Shown here: positions 44,095 to 52,456 of the stretch, piece after piece
Position numbering within the stretch: position 1 is the first letter of the stretch
Layout of the letters: each line of letters begins with the position of its first letter
NCBI RefSeq assembly: GCF_020034665.1
Contig: NZ_JAIQDI010000002.1
Span: 930,001-994,000 of the forward strand
Origin: Niabella beijingensis
GTDB taxonomy: Bacteria; Bacteroidota; Bacteroidia; Chitinophagales; Chitinophagaceae
Direction of reading: 5' to 3'
DNA length: 64,000 nucleotides
Position numbers and translations under genes: made by a program
The notes under the pieces: model-generated
What the model was told of the DNA's origin: nothing
Seen by the model: the letters and a program-made list of their open reading frames with translations, nothing else
Database searches by the model: none

Positions 44095-45126
44095 ATGGCA
44101 TTACACAACCGTATATCTCGCAAAGAACTGAAAGAACGCATTTTAATGGATGAAACACCGCGTACAACGGTTTCTTTTTACTGCTATTTCAAAATTGACG
44201 ATCCTGTTTCTTACAGGAACGGCCTTTATAAAAGCTTATCTGCTGTAGGAGTGCTGGGACGTATTTATATTGCTGCGGAGGGGATCAATGCCCAGATAAG
44301 TGTACCCTCAGACAACCTTGAACTGCTGCGGGGCGTCTTGGACGATACGCCGGCATTAAAGAACCTGAGGCTGAACATTGCAGTGGATGATGACGGCAAA
44401 TCGTTTTATGTGCTGGATGTAAAAGTGCGGGAGAAGATCGTTGCCGATGGCATTGATGATGCTGATTTTGATATGTCGCGGAAAGGAAGATATGTTAATG
44501 CCAGTGAATTTAACAGATTAACAAATGATCCGGATACGATCGTAATCGACATGAGGAATCATTATGAATATGAAGTGGGGCATTTTGAAAATGCCCTGGA
44601 GATACCCAGCGATACCTTCCGGGATCAGCTGCCCATGGCGGTGGATATGATGCAGGAACATATCGATAAAAATATCATTATGTACTGTACAGGAGGTATC
44701 CGGTGCGAAAAGGCTTCTGCTTATATGTTGCATAGAGGTTTCAAAAATGTATACCACCTGGAAGGCGGGATCATTAATTATGTGAACGAGGTAAAGACAG
44801 AAAACCTGTCTAATAAATTTCATGGCAAGAATTTTGTATTTGATCAGCGCCTCGGAGAACGGGTGACGGATGAGGTCATTGCTCATTGTCATCAATGCGG
44901 CAAACCGGCGGACACACATGCAAACTGTGCCAATGATGCCTGTCACCTGTTGTTCATCCAGTGTGAAGCATGTAAGACCCGGTTTGATGGCTGTTGCAGT
45001 ACGGAGTGTCAGGATTTTATCCATCTCCCGGGAGAGCAGCAGAAAGAATTACGGAAAGGTGTGGATCTCGGCCGTAATGTATTTAATAAAGCGAGATCAC
45101 GTTTAAAGAACTTAATAAAAGAATAA
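44095..45126 (+). CDS. trhO: tRNA uridine(34) hydroxylase TrhO, rhodanese family
   Basis: 343-residue rhodanese-related protein (YceA/UPF0176). TrhO hydroxylates U34 of certain tRNAs on the way to 5-(carboxy)methoxyuridine. The N-terminal acylphosphatase-like domain has the AEGINAQIS motif. The rhodanese domain has [13 protein letters not shown] and the active loop [10 protein letters not shown] with Cys198. The C-terminal part has a cysteine-rich region ([20 protein letters not shown]) that may bind zinc. Monocistronic, about 190 bases from the divergent blaI operon operators. Confidence 0.9.
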   Translation: MALHNRISRKELKERILMDETPRTTVSFYCYFKIDDPVSYRNGLYKSLSAVGVLGRIYIAAEGINAQISVPSDNLELLRGVLDDTPALKNLRLNIAVDDDGKSFYVLDVKVREKIVADGIDDADFDMSRKGRYVNASEFNRLTNDPDTIVIDMRNHYEYEVGHFENALEIPSDTFRDQLPMAVDMMQEHIDKNIIMYCTGGIRCEKASAYMLHRGFKNVYHLEGGIINYVNEVKTENLSNKFHGKNFVFDQRLGERVTDEVIAHCHQCGKPADTHANCANDACHLLFIQCEACKTRFDGCCSTECQDFIHLPGEQQKELRKGVDLGRNVFNKARSRLKNLIKE

Positions 45127-45215
45127 TAAAGCAAACCCCTGACAAGAATGAATTTTTTAATTACTTTGTTGTCGAGCCCTCTTAGTCCACGTTAACTATA
45201 TTAAAAACCGGTTTT

Positions 45216-45401
45216 ATGAAACGTTTCTTATCTATCTTGATGCTGATTTTCCTCACCTCGGTGCCGTCCTTGCTATTTTTAGCAAATCATCAGGCACAGG
45301 AGGAAGAGCAAACAGCCGTTTACCGTCCTGTGCAGCACAGAACATTGTCACAGAATGCCTCCTTTTCTTCCAGTGTGAATTGGAGAGGAGAGACGCGGTA
45401 A
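45216..45401 (+). CDS. Small secreted or membrane peptide of unknown function
   Basis: 61 residues. An N-terminal hydrophobic helix (about 4-23, FLSILMLIFLTSVPSLLFL) is followed by a polar tail with HQAQEEEQTAVYRP. No family is recognised. It is supported by a promoter-like TTACTTTG at 45161-45168, an ATG start and a strong terminator just after the stop. The predicted leader is about 45 bases. Confidence 0.5.
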   Translation: MKRFLSILMLIFLTSVPSLLFLANHQAQEEEQTAVYRPVQHRTLSQNASFSSSVNWRGETR

Positions 45402-45414
45402 GAACAATGATCTA

Positions 45415-45453
45415 AAATAATAAAGCCGGTTTCTGAAACCGGCTTTATTATTT
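45415..45453. terminator. Bidirectional terminator between the small peptide gene and ndk
   Basis: Perfect 18-bp palindromic stem (45415-45432 with 45436-45453) with a 3-nt loop CTG, GC core GCCGGTTT, and A/T-rich flanks giving a T-run on either strand. It lies between convergent genes. Confidence 0.88.
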
Positions 45454-45474
45454 CTATATTCTGTGCGTTCAAAA

Positions 45475-45894
45475 CTACAAAACCCTTTCCAGGCCGCTGA
45501 AGAAGAAAGCTCCCTCAATCGCTGCATTTTCGTCGCTGTCGCTTCCATGAACCGCATTTTCACCCAGAGAGGTGGCATACAGCTTACGAATGGTGCCTTC
45601 AGCCGCTTTTGAAGGATCTGTAGCGCCGATAAGTTCCCGGAAGGCAGCCACCGCGTTGTCTTTTTCAAGAATCGCCGCTACAATGGGGCCACTGCTCATA
45701 AACTGTACAAGCTCTCCGTAAAAAGGGCGCTCTTTATGAACTGCATAGAATTCCCCGGCTTTTTCTGCTGAAAGGCGGGTGAGTTTTAATGCAACAATTT
45801 TATAGCCTTCTTTGATAAAACGGTCGATGATAAGGCCGGCATGCCCGTTTTTCATTGCATCAGGCTTGATCATGGTGAAAGTACGATTACTCAT
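45475..45894 (-). CDS. ndk: Nucleoside diphosphate kinase
   Basis: 139-residue enzyme that balances NTP and dNTP pools by gamma-phosphate transfer. It has [10 protein letters not shown] at the N-terminus and the phosphorylated histidine in [12 protein letters not shown]. The start is ATG 45894; the frame extends upstream across the promoter without family sequence. A TTTG / TAAATTTG promoter precedes it. Confidence 0.96.
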   Translation of the reverse strand: MSNRTFTMIKPDAMKNGHAGLIIDRFIKEGYKIVALKLTRLSAEKAGEFYAVHKERPFYGELVQFMSSGPIVAAILEKDNAVAAFRELIGATDPSKAAEGTIRKLYATSLGENAVHGSDSDENAAIEGAFFFSGLERVL

Positions 45895-45920
45895 TTTAGA
45901 TTTTAATTTAATTTGGCCGG

Positions 45921-45949
45921 CAAATTTAGGAAAATTAATCGACTCCAAA
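45921..45949 (-). promoter_or_regulatory. Promoter of ndk
   Basis: On the minus strand, TTTG (45949-45946), spacer 17, then TAAATTTG (45928-45921), an exact -7 match. The ATG is 26 bases beyond. Confidence 0.6.
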
Positions 45950-45962
45950 TGACAGATTTACC

Positions 45963-45970
45963 TATTTTTG
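45963..45970 (+). promoter_or_regulatory. Promoter -7 box abutting the DHH gene start
   Basis: TATTTTTG, an exact TAnnTTTG match, ends seven bases before the TTG start at 45978. Confidence 0.45.
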
Positions 45971-45977
45971 CGCCTCG

Positions 45978-46985
45978 TTGAAACCCGTAACAGACATATT
46001 CCCGTTGCTCAAACAGCCGGCTAAAGTGATGATTACCATGCATCAGAAGCCGGATGCAGATGCTATGGGGTCCTCATTGGCCCTCTGCGGATACCTGAAA
46101 AAACTGGGGCATACTGTTACCGTGGTGTCACCCACCAACTGGGCTCCCTGGCTGAACTGGATGCCGGGAGCGGAAGATGTATTGAATTACGATAAGGAGA
46201 AAGAACGGGTACAACAGCTCCTTACTGATGCGGCGATCCTGTTTTGCCTGGACTTTAATATTTTTCACCGGACCAAACATTTTGAGCAGGACCTGTACCA
46301 GGCGAAATGTGTGAAGGTGCTGATCGATCACCACCGGGAACCCGATGTGGCGTCTTTTGACTATGGGGTCAGCAATATGCTTAAAAGCTCTACCTGTGAA
46401 ATGGTTTACGATTTTATTGTAGCCGCAGGAGATGAAAGCATGCTTGATACTGCCATCGGGGCCTGTCTTTATGCAGGTGTCATCGCCGATACGGGATCCT
46501 TCCGGTTTGACGCTACAACACCGGCCGTGCACCGGATGGCGGCGCATTTGATGGAGCTGGGGATCCGGCATACCACGATCCACAGTCTGTTGTTTGATAA
46601 TTTCCTGGAAAACCGGTTGCGTTTTATGGGCCATGTGTTCTTGCACCGGCTGGAGTTCTTTTATGAATATAATACGGCGCTTATTGCCATTCCGAAATAT
46701 GACCTGTTAAAATATGAAATCAAAACAGGTGATACTGAAGGGCTGGTTAATTTCCCGCTTTCGGTTCAGGGAATTAAACTGGCGGCACTGGTGATCGACC
46801 GGGATGAGGAACGTAAATGGAGCTTCCGCAGCAAAGATGATTTTGACTGTAATACATTTGCACGGAAATATTTTAACGGCGGCGGGCATTTTAATGCCTC
46901 AGGTGGCGGTTCCAAAAACTCCTTGCAGGAAACAGTGAATCAATTCAAAATTGTCCTGAAGGAGAACGAGCATTTATTACGATAA
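45978..46985 (+). CDS. DHH family phosphoesterase (NrnA-like nano-RNase / pAp phosphatase)
   Basis: 335 residues with a TTG start. The DHH domain (about 1-190) has MHQKPDADAMGSS, LDFN and LIDHHREPD metal motifs. The DHHA1 domain (about 240-335) ends with FNGGGHFNASGG. Related NrnA enzymes degrade nano-RNAs and dephosphorylate pAp; some degrade cyclic-di-AMP products. Which is the case here cannot be told. A promoter-like box lies seven bases upstream of the start. A FKBP lipoprotein gene follows after 22 bases. Confidence 0.88.
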   Translation: MKPVTDIFPLLKQPAKVMITMHQKPDADAMGSSLALCGYLKKLGHTVTVVSPTNWAPWLNWMPGAEDVLNYDKEKERVQQLLTDAAILFCLDFNIFHRTKHFEQDLYQAKCVKVLIDHHREPDVASFDYGVSNMLKSSTCEMVYDFIVAAGDESMLDTAIGACLYAGVIADTGSFRFDATTPAVHRMAAHLMELGIRHTTIHSLLFDNFLENRLRFMGHVFLHRLEFFYEYNTALIAIPKYDLLKYEIKTGDTEGLVNFPLSVQGIKLAALVIDRDEERKWSFRSKDDFDCNTFARKYFNGGGHFNASGGGSKNSLQETVNQFKIVLKENEHLLR

Positions 46986-47007
46986 AAAAATAATACAAAA
47001 AATAAAA

Positions 47008-48006
47008 ATGAAACAATTAAAAACGTTGGGCCTGGTTGTATTTGCAGCCGCGGCTTTTACAGCTTGCAACAATACCGAATTTAAGACAACAGCCAGCGGG
47101 CTTAAGTATAAGATTTATGAAGGCGGTAGTAAGGACTCCGTAAAAATCGGCGAGGTGTTGAAATTTAATGTTACCCAGAAAGTGTCCGGAACAAAGGATA
47201 CCACACTGTATAATTCTTATGAAACAATGCCGGAATATATGCCGCTGCAAACGGTTCCGCCGGGGCAGGGGGATTATAGCCCGATTGAAATATTGCCAAA
47301 ATTAAAAAAAGGCGACAGCGCAGTGATCATCATGTTCGTGGATTCCCTGATTAAAAAAGGACTGGCCCAGGAAGCCCAGCTGCCGCCGTTTATGAAAAAA
47401 GGCGATAAATTCATTTTCACCTTTAAAGTGCTGGAGGTATTTAAAAATGACAGTCTGGCCATGCTCGACCGTCAAAAAGAAATGGAAGCATATCAGAAGC
47501 GGGAAGAGGCAAAGCAAAAAGCAGATTCCATCGCTTTTGAAAAGTCAGGCGGCAAACAAAAACAAATTGCAGCAGTTGAAGAGTACCTGAAGAAGAAGAA
47601 TATCACGGCTACGAAAACAGCGCTGGGAACATTTGTAAAAATCGATGCCCCGGGCGACGGAGCACCTATTGCAAATGGCAAGTTCGTTACTGTAAAATAT
47701 AATGGCAAACATTTATTAACAGACAGCACATTCCAGTCAAGCAGTTTTACAGTGCCCATTGGCCAGCAGGGAAGCATTCCCGGTTTTGAAGATGGTCTGA
47801 AGCAATTTAAAAAAGGCGGGAAAGGCGTGATCTATATCCCAGGTTTTCTGGCGTATGGCAAAACACCTCCTCCGGGTTCTCCGTTCAAAGAGTATGAGCC
47901 ATTGTATTTTGAAGTGGAAATTACTGATGTAAGCGACAACATGCCGCAGCCACAGGCACCTCCTGTTATGCCCCAGGAACAGCCTCAAAAAGATACAAAG
48001 AAATAA
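47008..48006 (+). CDS. FKBP-type peptidyl-prolyl isomerase lipoprotein, copy 1
   Basis: 332 residues with a lipoprotein signal (lipobox-like AFTAC near residue 20). An N-terminal degenerate FKBP-like region (about 25-150) holds DSVKIGEVLKFN and LKKGDSAVIIMF. A charged helical linker (about 150-200) follows. The C-terminal FKBP domain (about 200-312) has GSIPGFEDGLKQFKKGGKGVIYIPGFLAYG. The tail is proline- and glutamine-rich. Likely a periplasmic or surface-anchored chaperone for outer-membrane proteins. A close paralogue is the next gene. Confidence 0.9.
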   Translation: MKQLKTLGLVVFAAAAFTACNNTEFKTTASGLKYKIYEGGSKDSVKIGEVLKFNVTQKVSGTKDTTLYNSYETMPEYMPLQTVPPGQGDYSPIEILPKLKKGDSAVIIMFVDSLIKKGLAQEAQLPPFMKKGDKFIFTFKVLEVFKNDSLAMLDRQKEMEAYQKREEAKQKADSIAFEKSGGKQKQIAAVEEYLKKKNITATKTALGTFVKIDAPGDGAPIANGKFVTVKYNGKHLLTDSTFQSSSFTVPIGQQGSIPGFEDGLKQFKKGGKGVIYIPGFLAYGKTPPPGSPFKEYEPLYFEVEITDVSDNMPQPQAPPVMPQEQPQKDTKK

Positions 48007-48026
48007 CCGGTAATCTAAAATATCGG

Positions 48027-48058
48027 ATGGCCGTCCCCAGCAGGACGGCCATTTTTTA
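48027..48058 (+). terminator. Terminator after FKBP copy 1
   Basis: Ten-base-pair stem ATGGCCGTCC/GGACGGCCAT (48027-48036 with 48043-48052), loop CCAGCA, then TTTTTT. Confidence 0.85.
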
Positions 48059-48102
48059 TGAATATCGGTCAATGCCTTTGAACGCCGGAACCTGTAAGGT
48101 AC

Positions 48103-48148
48103 TTCTTCCGGGGCGCCGGATCTCCGCCTGTGGCGGCTTCCGGAAGAA
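48103..48148. repeat. GC-rich nested palindrome between the FKBP copies
   Basis: Outer arms TTCTTCCGG (48103-48111) and CCGGAAGAA (48140-48148) enclose an inner hairpin CCGCC-TGT-GGCGG (48124-48136). No T-run follows. Could be a REP-like element or an mRNA structure. No second copy was found in the window. Confidence 0.55.
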
Positions 48149-48304
48149 ATTGGTCCGGATGCTTATTTTTGAAAATAACAAGCTGCATTTGGAAGTATAC
48201 GTCACATAAGATAAATTCGTTGTTTTTAAACAGCGCTTGGAATGCATGCAGCTCCCCGGCTGCATGCAAAGCAGGATAAAAATTAAATCAGGAAACAGTT
48301 AAAA

Positions 48305-49324
48305 ATGAAACAATTAAAAACAATGGGGCTTTTGTTGTTTGCAGCAGCAGCCTTCGCCGCCTGTAAGAATGCGGATTACAAAACAACTTCCAGCGGACTT
48401 AAGTATAAGATCTATGAGGCGGGAAGCAAGGATTCCACCGCAATAGGAGATGTGCTGAAAATGGAGCAGTCCATTCGTCTTATGGGCTCGAAGGACACCC
48501 TTCTGGGACAGAGCTATGGGGAGATGCCCTTTTTTACAAAGGTCCAGGAGATACAGTCGATGCCCGGTCAGCAGGTGTATGCACCGGATGAGATATACCG
48601 GTTCCTCCGGAAAGGAGACAGTGCCATAGTGGTAATGTTTGTGGATTCCCTGATAAAAAAGGGGATTGCCCAGGAGGCCCAGTTGCCGCCGTTCTTTAAA
48701 AGAGGCGACAAGCTCCTGTTCACTTTTAAAGTGCTGAATGTGTTTAAAAAGGACAGCCTGGCACAGCTGGACTATCAGAAAGAGGAGGAAGCTTTCCGGA
48801 AAAGAAAGGACGCAGAACAGAAAGCGATAGTCGACGCGTTTGAAAAGGGCGGCGGCAAGGATAAGCAGATCAGGGATATGGAAGCATATCTGAAAAACAA
48901 GAACATCACTGCCGTAAAATCACCCCTGGGAACATTTGTAAAAATTGAAACTCCGGGAACAGGTACACAGGTAACGGACGGAAAGTCGGTAACACTGAAG
49001 TATACCGGCAAAACGGTGAAAGATAATAAGGTATTTGATGCGAATACAATGACCGCTGAGGTGGGGTCAGGAGGTGCGATCCCGGGATTTGAGGATGGAT
49101 TAAAACAATTTAAGGAAGGCGGAAAGGGTGTGATCTATATTCCCGGTTTCCTGGCATACACACAGGGTGTGCCTCCCAATGCGCCTTTTAAAGCATATGA
49201 TGCATTGTATTTTGAGGTTGAAATTACCCATGTGGGTAACACTCCGCAACAGCAGCAGGGCCCGGTGGTAATGCCACAGGAAGCACCTGCAGCAGACTCT
49301 GCAAAAGCGAAAGGAAAGAAATAA
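48305..49324 (+). CDS. FKBP-type peptidyl-prolyl isomerase lipoprotein, copy 2
   Basis: 339 residues, same architecture as the preceding gene: lipobox-like AFAAC near residue 20, degenerate N-terminal FKBP region, charged linker (DYQKEEEAFRKRKDAEQK), C-terminal FKBP domain with GAIPGFEDGLKQFKEGGKGVIYIPGFLAY. The first residues MKQLKT and the block SGLKYKIYE are shared with copy 1, indicating tandem duplication. The active-site region diverges most in the loop before PF/PPNAP. It has its own 300-base upstream region and a terminator. Confidence 0.9.
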   Translation: MKQLKTMGLLLFAAAAFAACKNADYKTTSSGLKYKIYEAGSKDSTAIGDVLKMEQSIRLMGSKDTLLGQSYGEMPFFTKVQEIQSMPGQQVYAPDEIYRFLRKGDSAIVVMFVDSLIKKGIAQEAQLPPFFKRGDKLLFTFKVLNVFKKDSLAQLDYQKEEEAFRKRKDAEQKAIVDAFEKGGGKDKQIRDMEAYLKNKNITAVKSPLGTFVKIETPGTGTQVTDGKSVTLKYTGKTVKDNKVFDANTMTAEVGSGGAIPGFEDGLKQFKEGGKGVIYIPGFLAYTQGVPPNAPFKAYDALYFEVEITHVGNTPQQQQGPVVMPQEAPAADSAKAKGKK

Positions 49325-49349
49325 ACACAGGCATTGCGTGATGCGCAGG

Positions 49350-49404
49350 AAGCTGTATCAAAAGTTGAATCATCATTAATGAAGACTTCTGATACAGCTT
49401 TTTT
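49350..49404 (+). terminator. Terminator after FKBP copy 2
   Basis: Eleven-base-pair stem AAGCTGTATCA/TGATACAGCTT (49350-49360 with 49390-49400) with a 29-nt loop, then TTTT. Confidence 0.7.
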
Positions 49405-49429
49405 ATACGGGGAATGGCAGGATTGTTGA

Positions 49430-49437
49430 TATTTTTG
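49430..49437 (+). promoter_or_regulatory. Promoter -7 box of the thioredoxin gene
   Basis: TATTTTTG, an exact TAnnTTTG match, 16 bases before the ATG. Confidence 0.45.
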
Positions 49438-49453
49438 TATAAACAACAGGCAT

Positions 49454-49753
49454 ATGGCGGCTACATTTCAAACACTTATTAACGGCGATAAGCCGGTCCT
49501 GGTCGATTTTACAGCATCCTGGTGCGGGCCCTGCAAAATGATGAAACCCATCCTCGAAGAAGTAAAATCAACGATCGGTGAAAAAGTAACCATCATAAAA
49601 GTGGATATCGATGAAAGTCCGGGTGCGGCTTCTTTTTATCAGGTACAGAGCGTCCCCACGTTGATACTCTTTAAGAAAGGCCAGATCGTATGGCGGCAAA
49701 GCGGCGTGATTCCGGCGGCACAGCTTACCGGTATCCTCGAAACAAATGCGTAG
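49454..49753 (+). CDS. Thioredoxin family protein
   Basis: 99-residue cytosolic thioredoxin fold with the classical redox site WCGPC (Cys24 and Cys27), cis-proline in QSVPTLILF and the buried aspartate in VDFTASW. No signal peptide. Likely a general disulfide reductase. It is single-gene, convergent with folP, whose stop is 6 bases away. Confidence 0.93.
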   Translation: MAATFQTLINGDKPVLVDFTASWCGPCKMMKPILEEVKSTIGEKVTIIKVDIDESPGAASFYQVQSVPTLILFKKGQIVWRQSGVIPAAQLTGILETNA

Positions 49754-49759
49754 TTCCGG

Positions 49760-50584
49760 CTAACGGCATTGCTCCGTCAGCAATACCGCTTCTGCTGCCT
49801 CTTTTACATCATGCACCCGCAGTATGCCGGCACCGTTCATAAGTCCGATGGTATTCAACACCGTGGTGCCATTTAATGCCTGCTCAGCAGTAATGCCCAG
49901 TGTCCTGTAGATCGTTCCTTTACGGCTCAACCCCAGGAGCAGCGGGCAATCCAGAACAGAGAACCGGTGGAGCTCCTTTAACAGCGCAAAATTATGCGGA
50001 TGGGTCTTGCCGAAACCAAACCCCGGATCAATGATGATATCGGTGACGCCGGCGGCTCTTAATGCCGCCATCTTTTCAATAAAGAAATCGAGTATTTCCA
50101 GTATCAGATCGGAATAAACGGGATGGTGCTGCATGGTATCCGGCCGACCCTGCATGTGCATCAGTACATAGGGTATTTTCAGCTCCGCAACAACTGCAAA
50201 CATCCCGGGGTCTATTGCTCCTGCACTGATGTCATTAACGATCGAAGCACCGGCGGCCACAGCCTTTGCAGCTACTGAAGCATAAAAAGTATCCACAGAC
50301 AATACGGCCTCAGGAAATGCCCGGTGAATGGAACTGATAGCGGGAATAACGGCAGCAGCCTCTTCCTCCGCAGAAAGCATCCCGGCGCCGGGTCTTGTAC
50401 TTTGACCACCGATATCCAGGATGGCTGCCCCGGCATCCAGCATAGCTGCTGCCGTTTGCAGCAGCCCTTCACCGGTCCGGTGCCGACTGGCTGTATAAAA
50501 TGAATCACCGGTAATATTCAAAATGCCCATTACCAGCGGCCTTTGAAGCGAAAGTAACTTTCCCCTGCAATTAAGCGTAAACAT
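49760..50584 (-). CDS. folP: Dihydropteroate synthase with altered loop-1 motif
   Basis: TIM-barrel enzyme (274 residues from ATG 50584) joining pABA to the pterin diphosphate in folate synthesis; the target of sulfonamides. Motifs are LDIGGQSTRPGA, VNDISAG, IDPGFGFGKTHPHN and GLSRKG. The loop-1 motif, normally NxTPDSF, reads NITGDSF with Gly26 in place of the conserved proline (codon GGT). The frame is open for 46 codons upstream without family sequence. Divergent from the DUF1599 gene. Confidence 0.92.
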   Translation of the reverse strand: MFTLNCRGKLLSLQRPLVMGILNITGDSFYTASRHRTGEGLLQTAAAMLDAGAAILDIGGQSTRPGAGMLSAEEEAAAVIPAISSIHRAFPEAVLSVDTFYASVAAKAVAAGASIVNDISAGAIDPGMFAVVAELKIPYVLMHMQGRPDTMQHHPVYSDLILEILDFFIEKMAALRAAGVTDIIIDPGFGFGKTHPHNFALLKELHRFSVLDCPLLLGLSRKGTIYRTLGITAEQALNGTTVLNTIGLMNGAGILRVHDVKEAAEAVLLTEQCR

Positions 50585-50598
50585 CCCGATTTGTTTGT

Positions 50599-50618
50599 TA
50601 TTTTTGAGCGTAAAGATA
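50599..50618. promoter_or_regulatory. Overlapping divergent promoter boxes for folP and DUF1599
   Basis: TATTTTTG at 50599-50606 reads plus, toward DUF1599. TATCTTTA at 50618-50611 reads minus, toward folP. No clean -33 elements were seen. Confidence 0.35.
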
Positions 50619-50703
50619 AGATGTTGCTGCAGCTTTACAGGAAAACAAAAACGGTAAGCGGCAGCTCCGGTCATCAACGGGTTAAACAGCCTGTTTATAT
50701 GTA

Positions 50704-51273
50704 ATGAATATGAGTAAGACAAACGAACAATACGACGCTGTTATTAACGAATGTAAGGACGTGTTTTTAAAAAAGACCAAAGACTATGGCACGGCCTGGA
50801 GGGTATTGCGTACGATTTCCATAGTGGACCAGATCTATATTAAAGCGCAACGTATCCGTACGATACAGGAGCTGAAGGTACAGAAGGTTGCCGATGATAT
50901 CGCCGGCGAATTCAAGGGGATCATCAACTATGCCGTTATCGGCCTGATCCAACTGGAACTGCCTGCCGATGCACCGGAAGAATTACCGGAAAACACTGTG
51001 GCAGCCGCCTACAGTCAGTGTATCGATACCACAAAAAAACTCATGCTGGATAAAAATCACGACTACGGCGAAGCCTGGCGCAGTATGAGCCAGGAAAGCT
51101 TTGTGGACCTGATCCTGATGAAACTGCAGCGGATCCGCCAGATACTGGCGAATGATCAGAAAACGCTGATCAGTGAAGGGATTGATGCCAATTACAATGA
51201 TATTGTTAACTATGCTGTTTTTGCGCTGATCCTGGAAGGCGAAAAGAAGAGCAGTAAACCAGATGCCATATGA
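50704..51273 (+). CDS. DUF1599 protein with two MazG-like repeats
   Basis: 189 residues. The sequence repeats itself: a first unit with KDYGTAWRVLRTISIVDQIYIKAQRIRTI (about 24-52) and a second with HDYGEAWRSMSQESFVDLILMKLQRIRQI (about 120-148). The D-Y-G-x-A-W pattern with nearby acidic residues resembles all-alpha NTP pyrophosphatases, so a nucleotide-cleaning role is possible. A start two codons later (MSKTNEQ) is equally plausible. The stop overlaps the next start by 4 bases (ATGA). Confidence 0.82.
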   Translation: MNMSKTNEQYDAVINECKDVFLKKTKDYGTAWRVLRTISIVDQIYIKAQRIRTIQELKVQKVADDIAGEFKGIINYAVIGLIQLELPADAPEELPENTVAAAYSQCIDTTKKLMLDKNHDYGEAWRSMSQESFVDLILMKLQRIRQILANDQKTLISEGIDANYNDIVNYAVFALILEGEKKSSKPDAI

Positions 51274-52451
51274 AACTACTGGTCACCATCGCAAGAATCC
51301 TGGTAGGCATACTGTTCATTTTCTCCGGCCTCATCAAGGCCAATGATCCTATCGGGCTCAGTTATAAAATGCAGGAATTCTTCGAGCTATGGAGCATGAG
51401 TGCTTTGAACGGCATCACATTGACCCTGTCTGTGCTGATGATCGCTTTTGAGATCATTGCAGGCGTAGCCTTGCTGCTGGGGTGGCAGCGAAAGCTGATC
51501 CAGTGGCTGCTGTTATTGCTGATCCTGTTTTTCACCTTCCTTACCGGCTATGCCTACCTGTCGGGTAAGTTTACCAACTGCGGTTGTTTCGGGGATTGTA
51601 TTCCGATCACTTCAAAGACCTCCTTTATAAAGGATCTTGTGCTGTTGGTGCTGATCCTGTTTTTGTTTTTTAACCAGCGTTTCATCCGGCCGGTGTTTTC
51701 AAAAAAAGCAACGGGCATCCTGATGCTTCTGGCAACCGTGCTTTCTTTTGGCTTTCAGTGGTACACGCTGAAATACCTTCCGGTACTGGATTGCCTGCCT
51801 TTTAAAAAAGGAAGTTTTATTCCGGACAAACTGAAGATACCGGCGAATGCGATTCCCGACAGTACGGAGATTACCTTTGTATATGAAAAGGAAGGCAAGC
51901 AGGTCGAATTCAATTCCGATCATTTTCCGGATGATTTTAACGACAGTACTTATAAATTCATCAACCGGTATGATAAGATCCTGAAGGAGGGATCCAACAA
52001 TATTCCTGAGATCCGCGGGTTTGATTTTATCAATGGTATGGGCACGAATGTTACCCAGGCACTGCTGGATGCGGATCATATATTATTGTTGTTTGCTGAA
52101 GATTTATCAAGACCGGTAGCCGACTGGAAAGCCGGCTTTGAACCGGTTTATGCCGCTGCACGGCAACGGCAATGGCCCGTTTACGTCATCAGCAGTATGG
52201 CGCATCCTGTAAAGCAGGCAATCGCCGGTACTGCGTTTAAAGATGTGGAAGTGCTGGGCGGCGACCGGGTGATGATCCGTATGGCAGCAAGAACCAACCC
52301 TACATTGTATCTGCTGAAAAAGGGAACCGTGGCCGGCAAATGGAGTTATAAACAGTTTGGTACCGCAAATAAGGTGTTGTCTGCATTTCCTGCAGTAGCA
52401 CCGCAGGTACAACAGGATACGGCAACGGCTGATCCGGATCACCTAAAATAG
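51270..52451 (+). CDS. BT_3928-type DoxX-like membrane protein
   Basis: 393 residues. The N-terminal half has about five membrane helices with a DoxX-like start (LVGILFIFSGLIKANDP) and a cysteine cluster NCGCFGDC at about residues 108-115, as in MauE/DoxX redox proteins. The C-terminal half (about 180-390) looks like a thioredoxin-fold domain facing the periplasm but has no CxxC. It may link to membrane redox or protein disulfide chemistry. Coupled to DUF1599 by a 4-base overlap. Confidence 0.82.
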   Translation: MKLLVTIARILVGILFIFSGLIKANDPIGLSYKMQEFFELWSMSALNGITLTLSVLMIAFEIIAGVALLLGWQRKLIQWLLLLLILFFTFLTGYAYLSGKFTNCGCFGDCIPITSKTSFIKDLVLLVLILFLFFNQRFIRPVFSKKATGILMLLATVLSFGFQWYTLKYLPVLDCLPFKKGSFIPDKLKIPANAIPDSTEITFVYEKEGKQVEFNSDHFPDDFNDSTYKFINRYDKILKEGSNNIPEIRGFDFINGMGTNVTQALLDADHILLLFAEDLSRPVADWKAGFEPVYAAARQRQWPVYVISSMAHPVKQAIAGTAFKDVEVLGGDRVMIRMAARTNPTLYLLKKGTVAGKWSYKQFGTANKVLSAFPAVAPQVQQDTATADPDHLK

Positions 52452-52456
52452 CGTAA

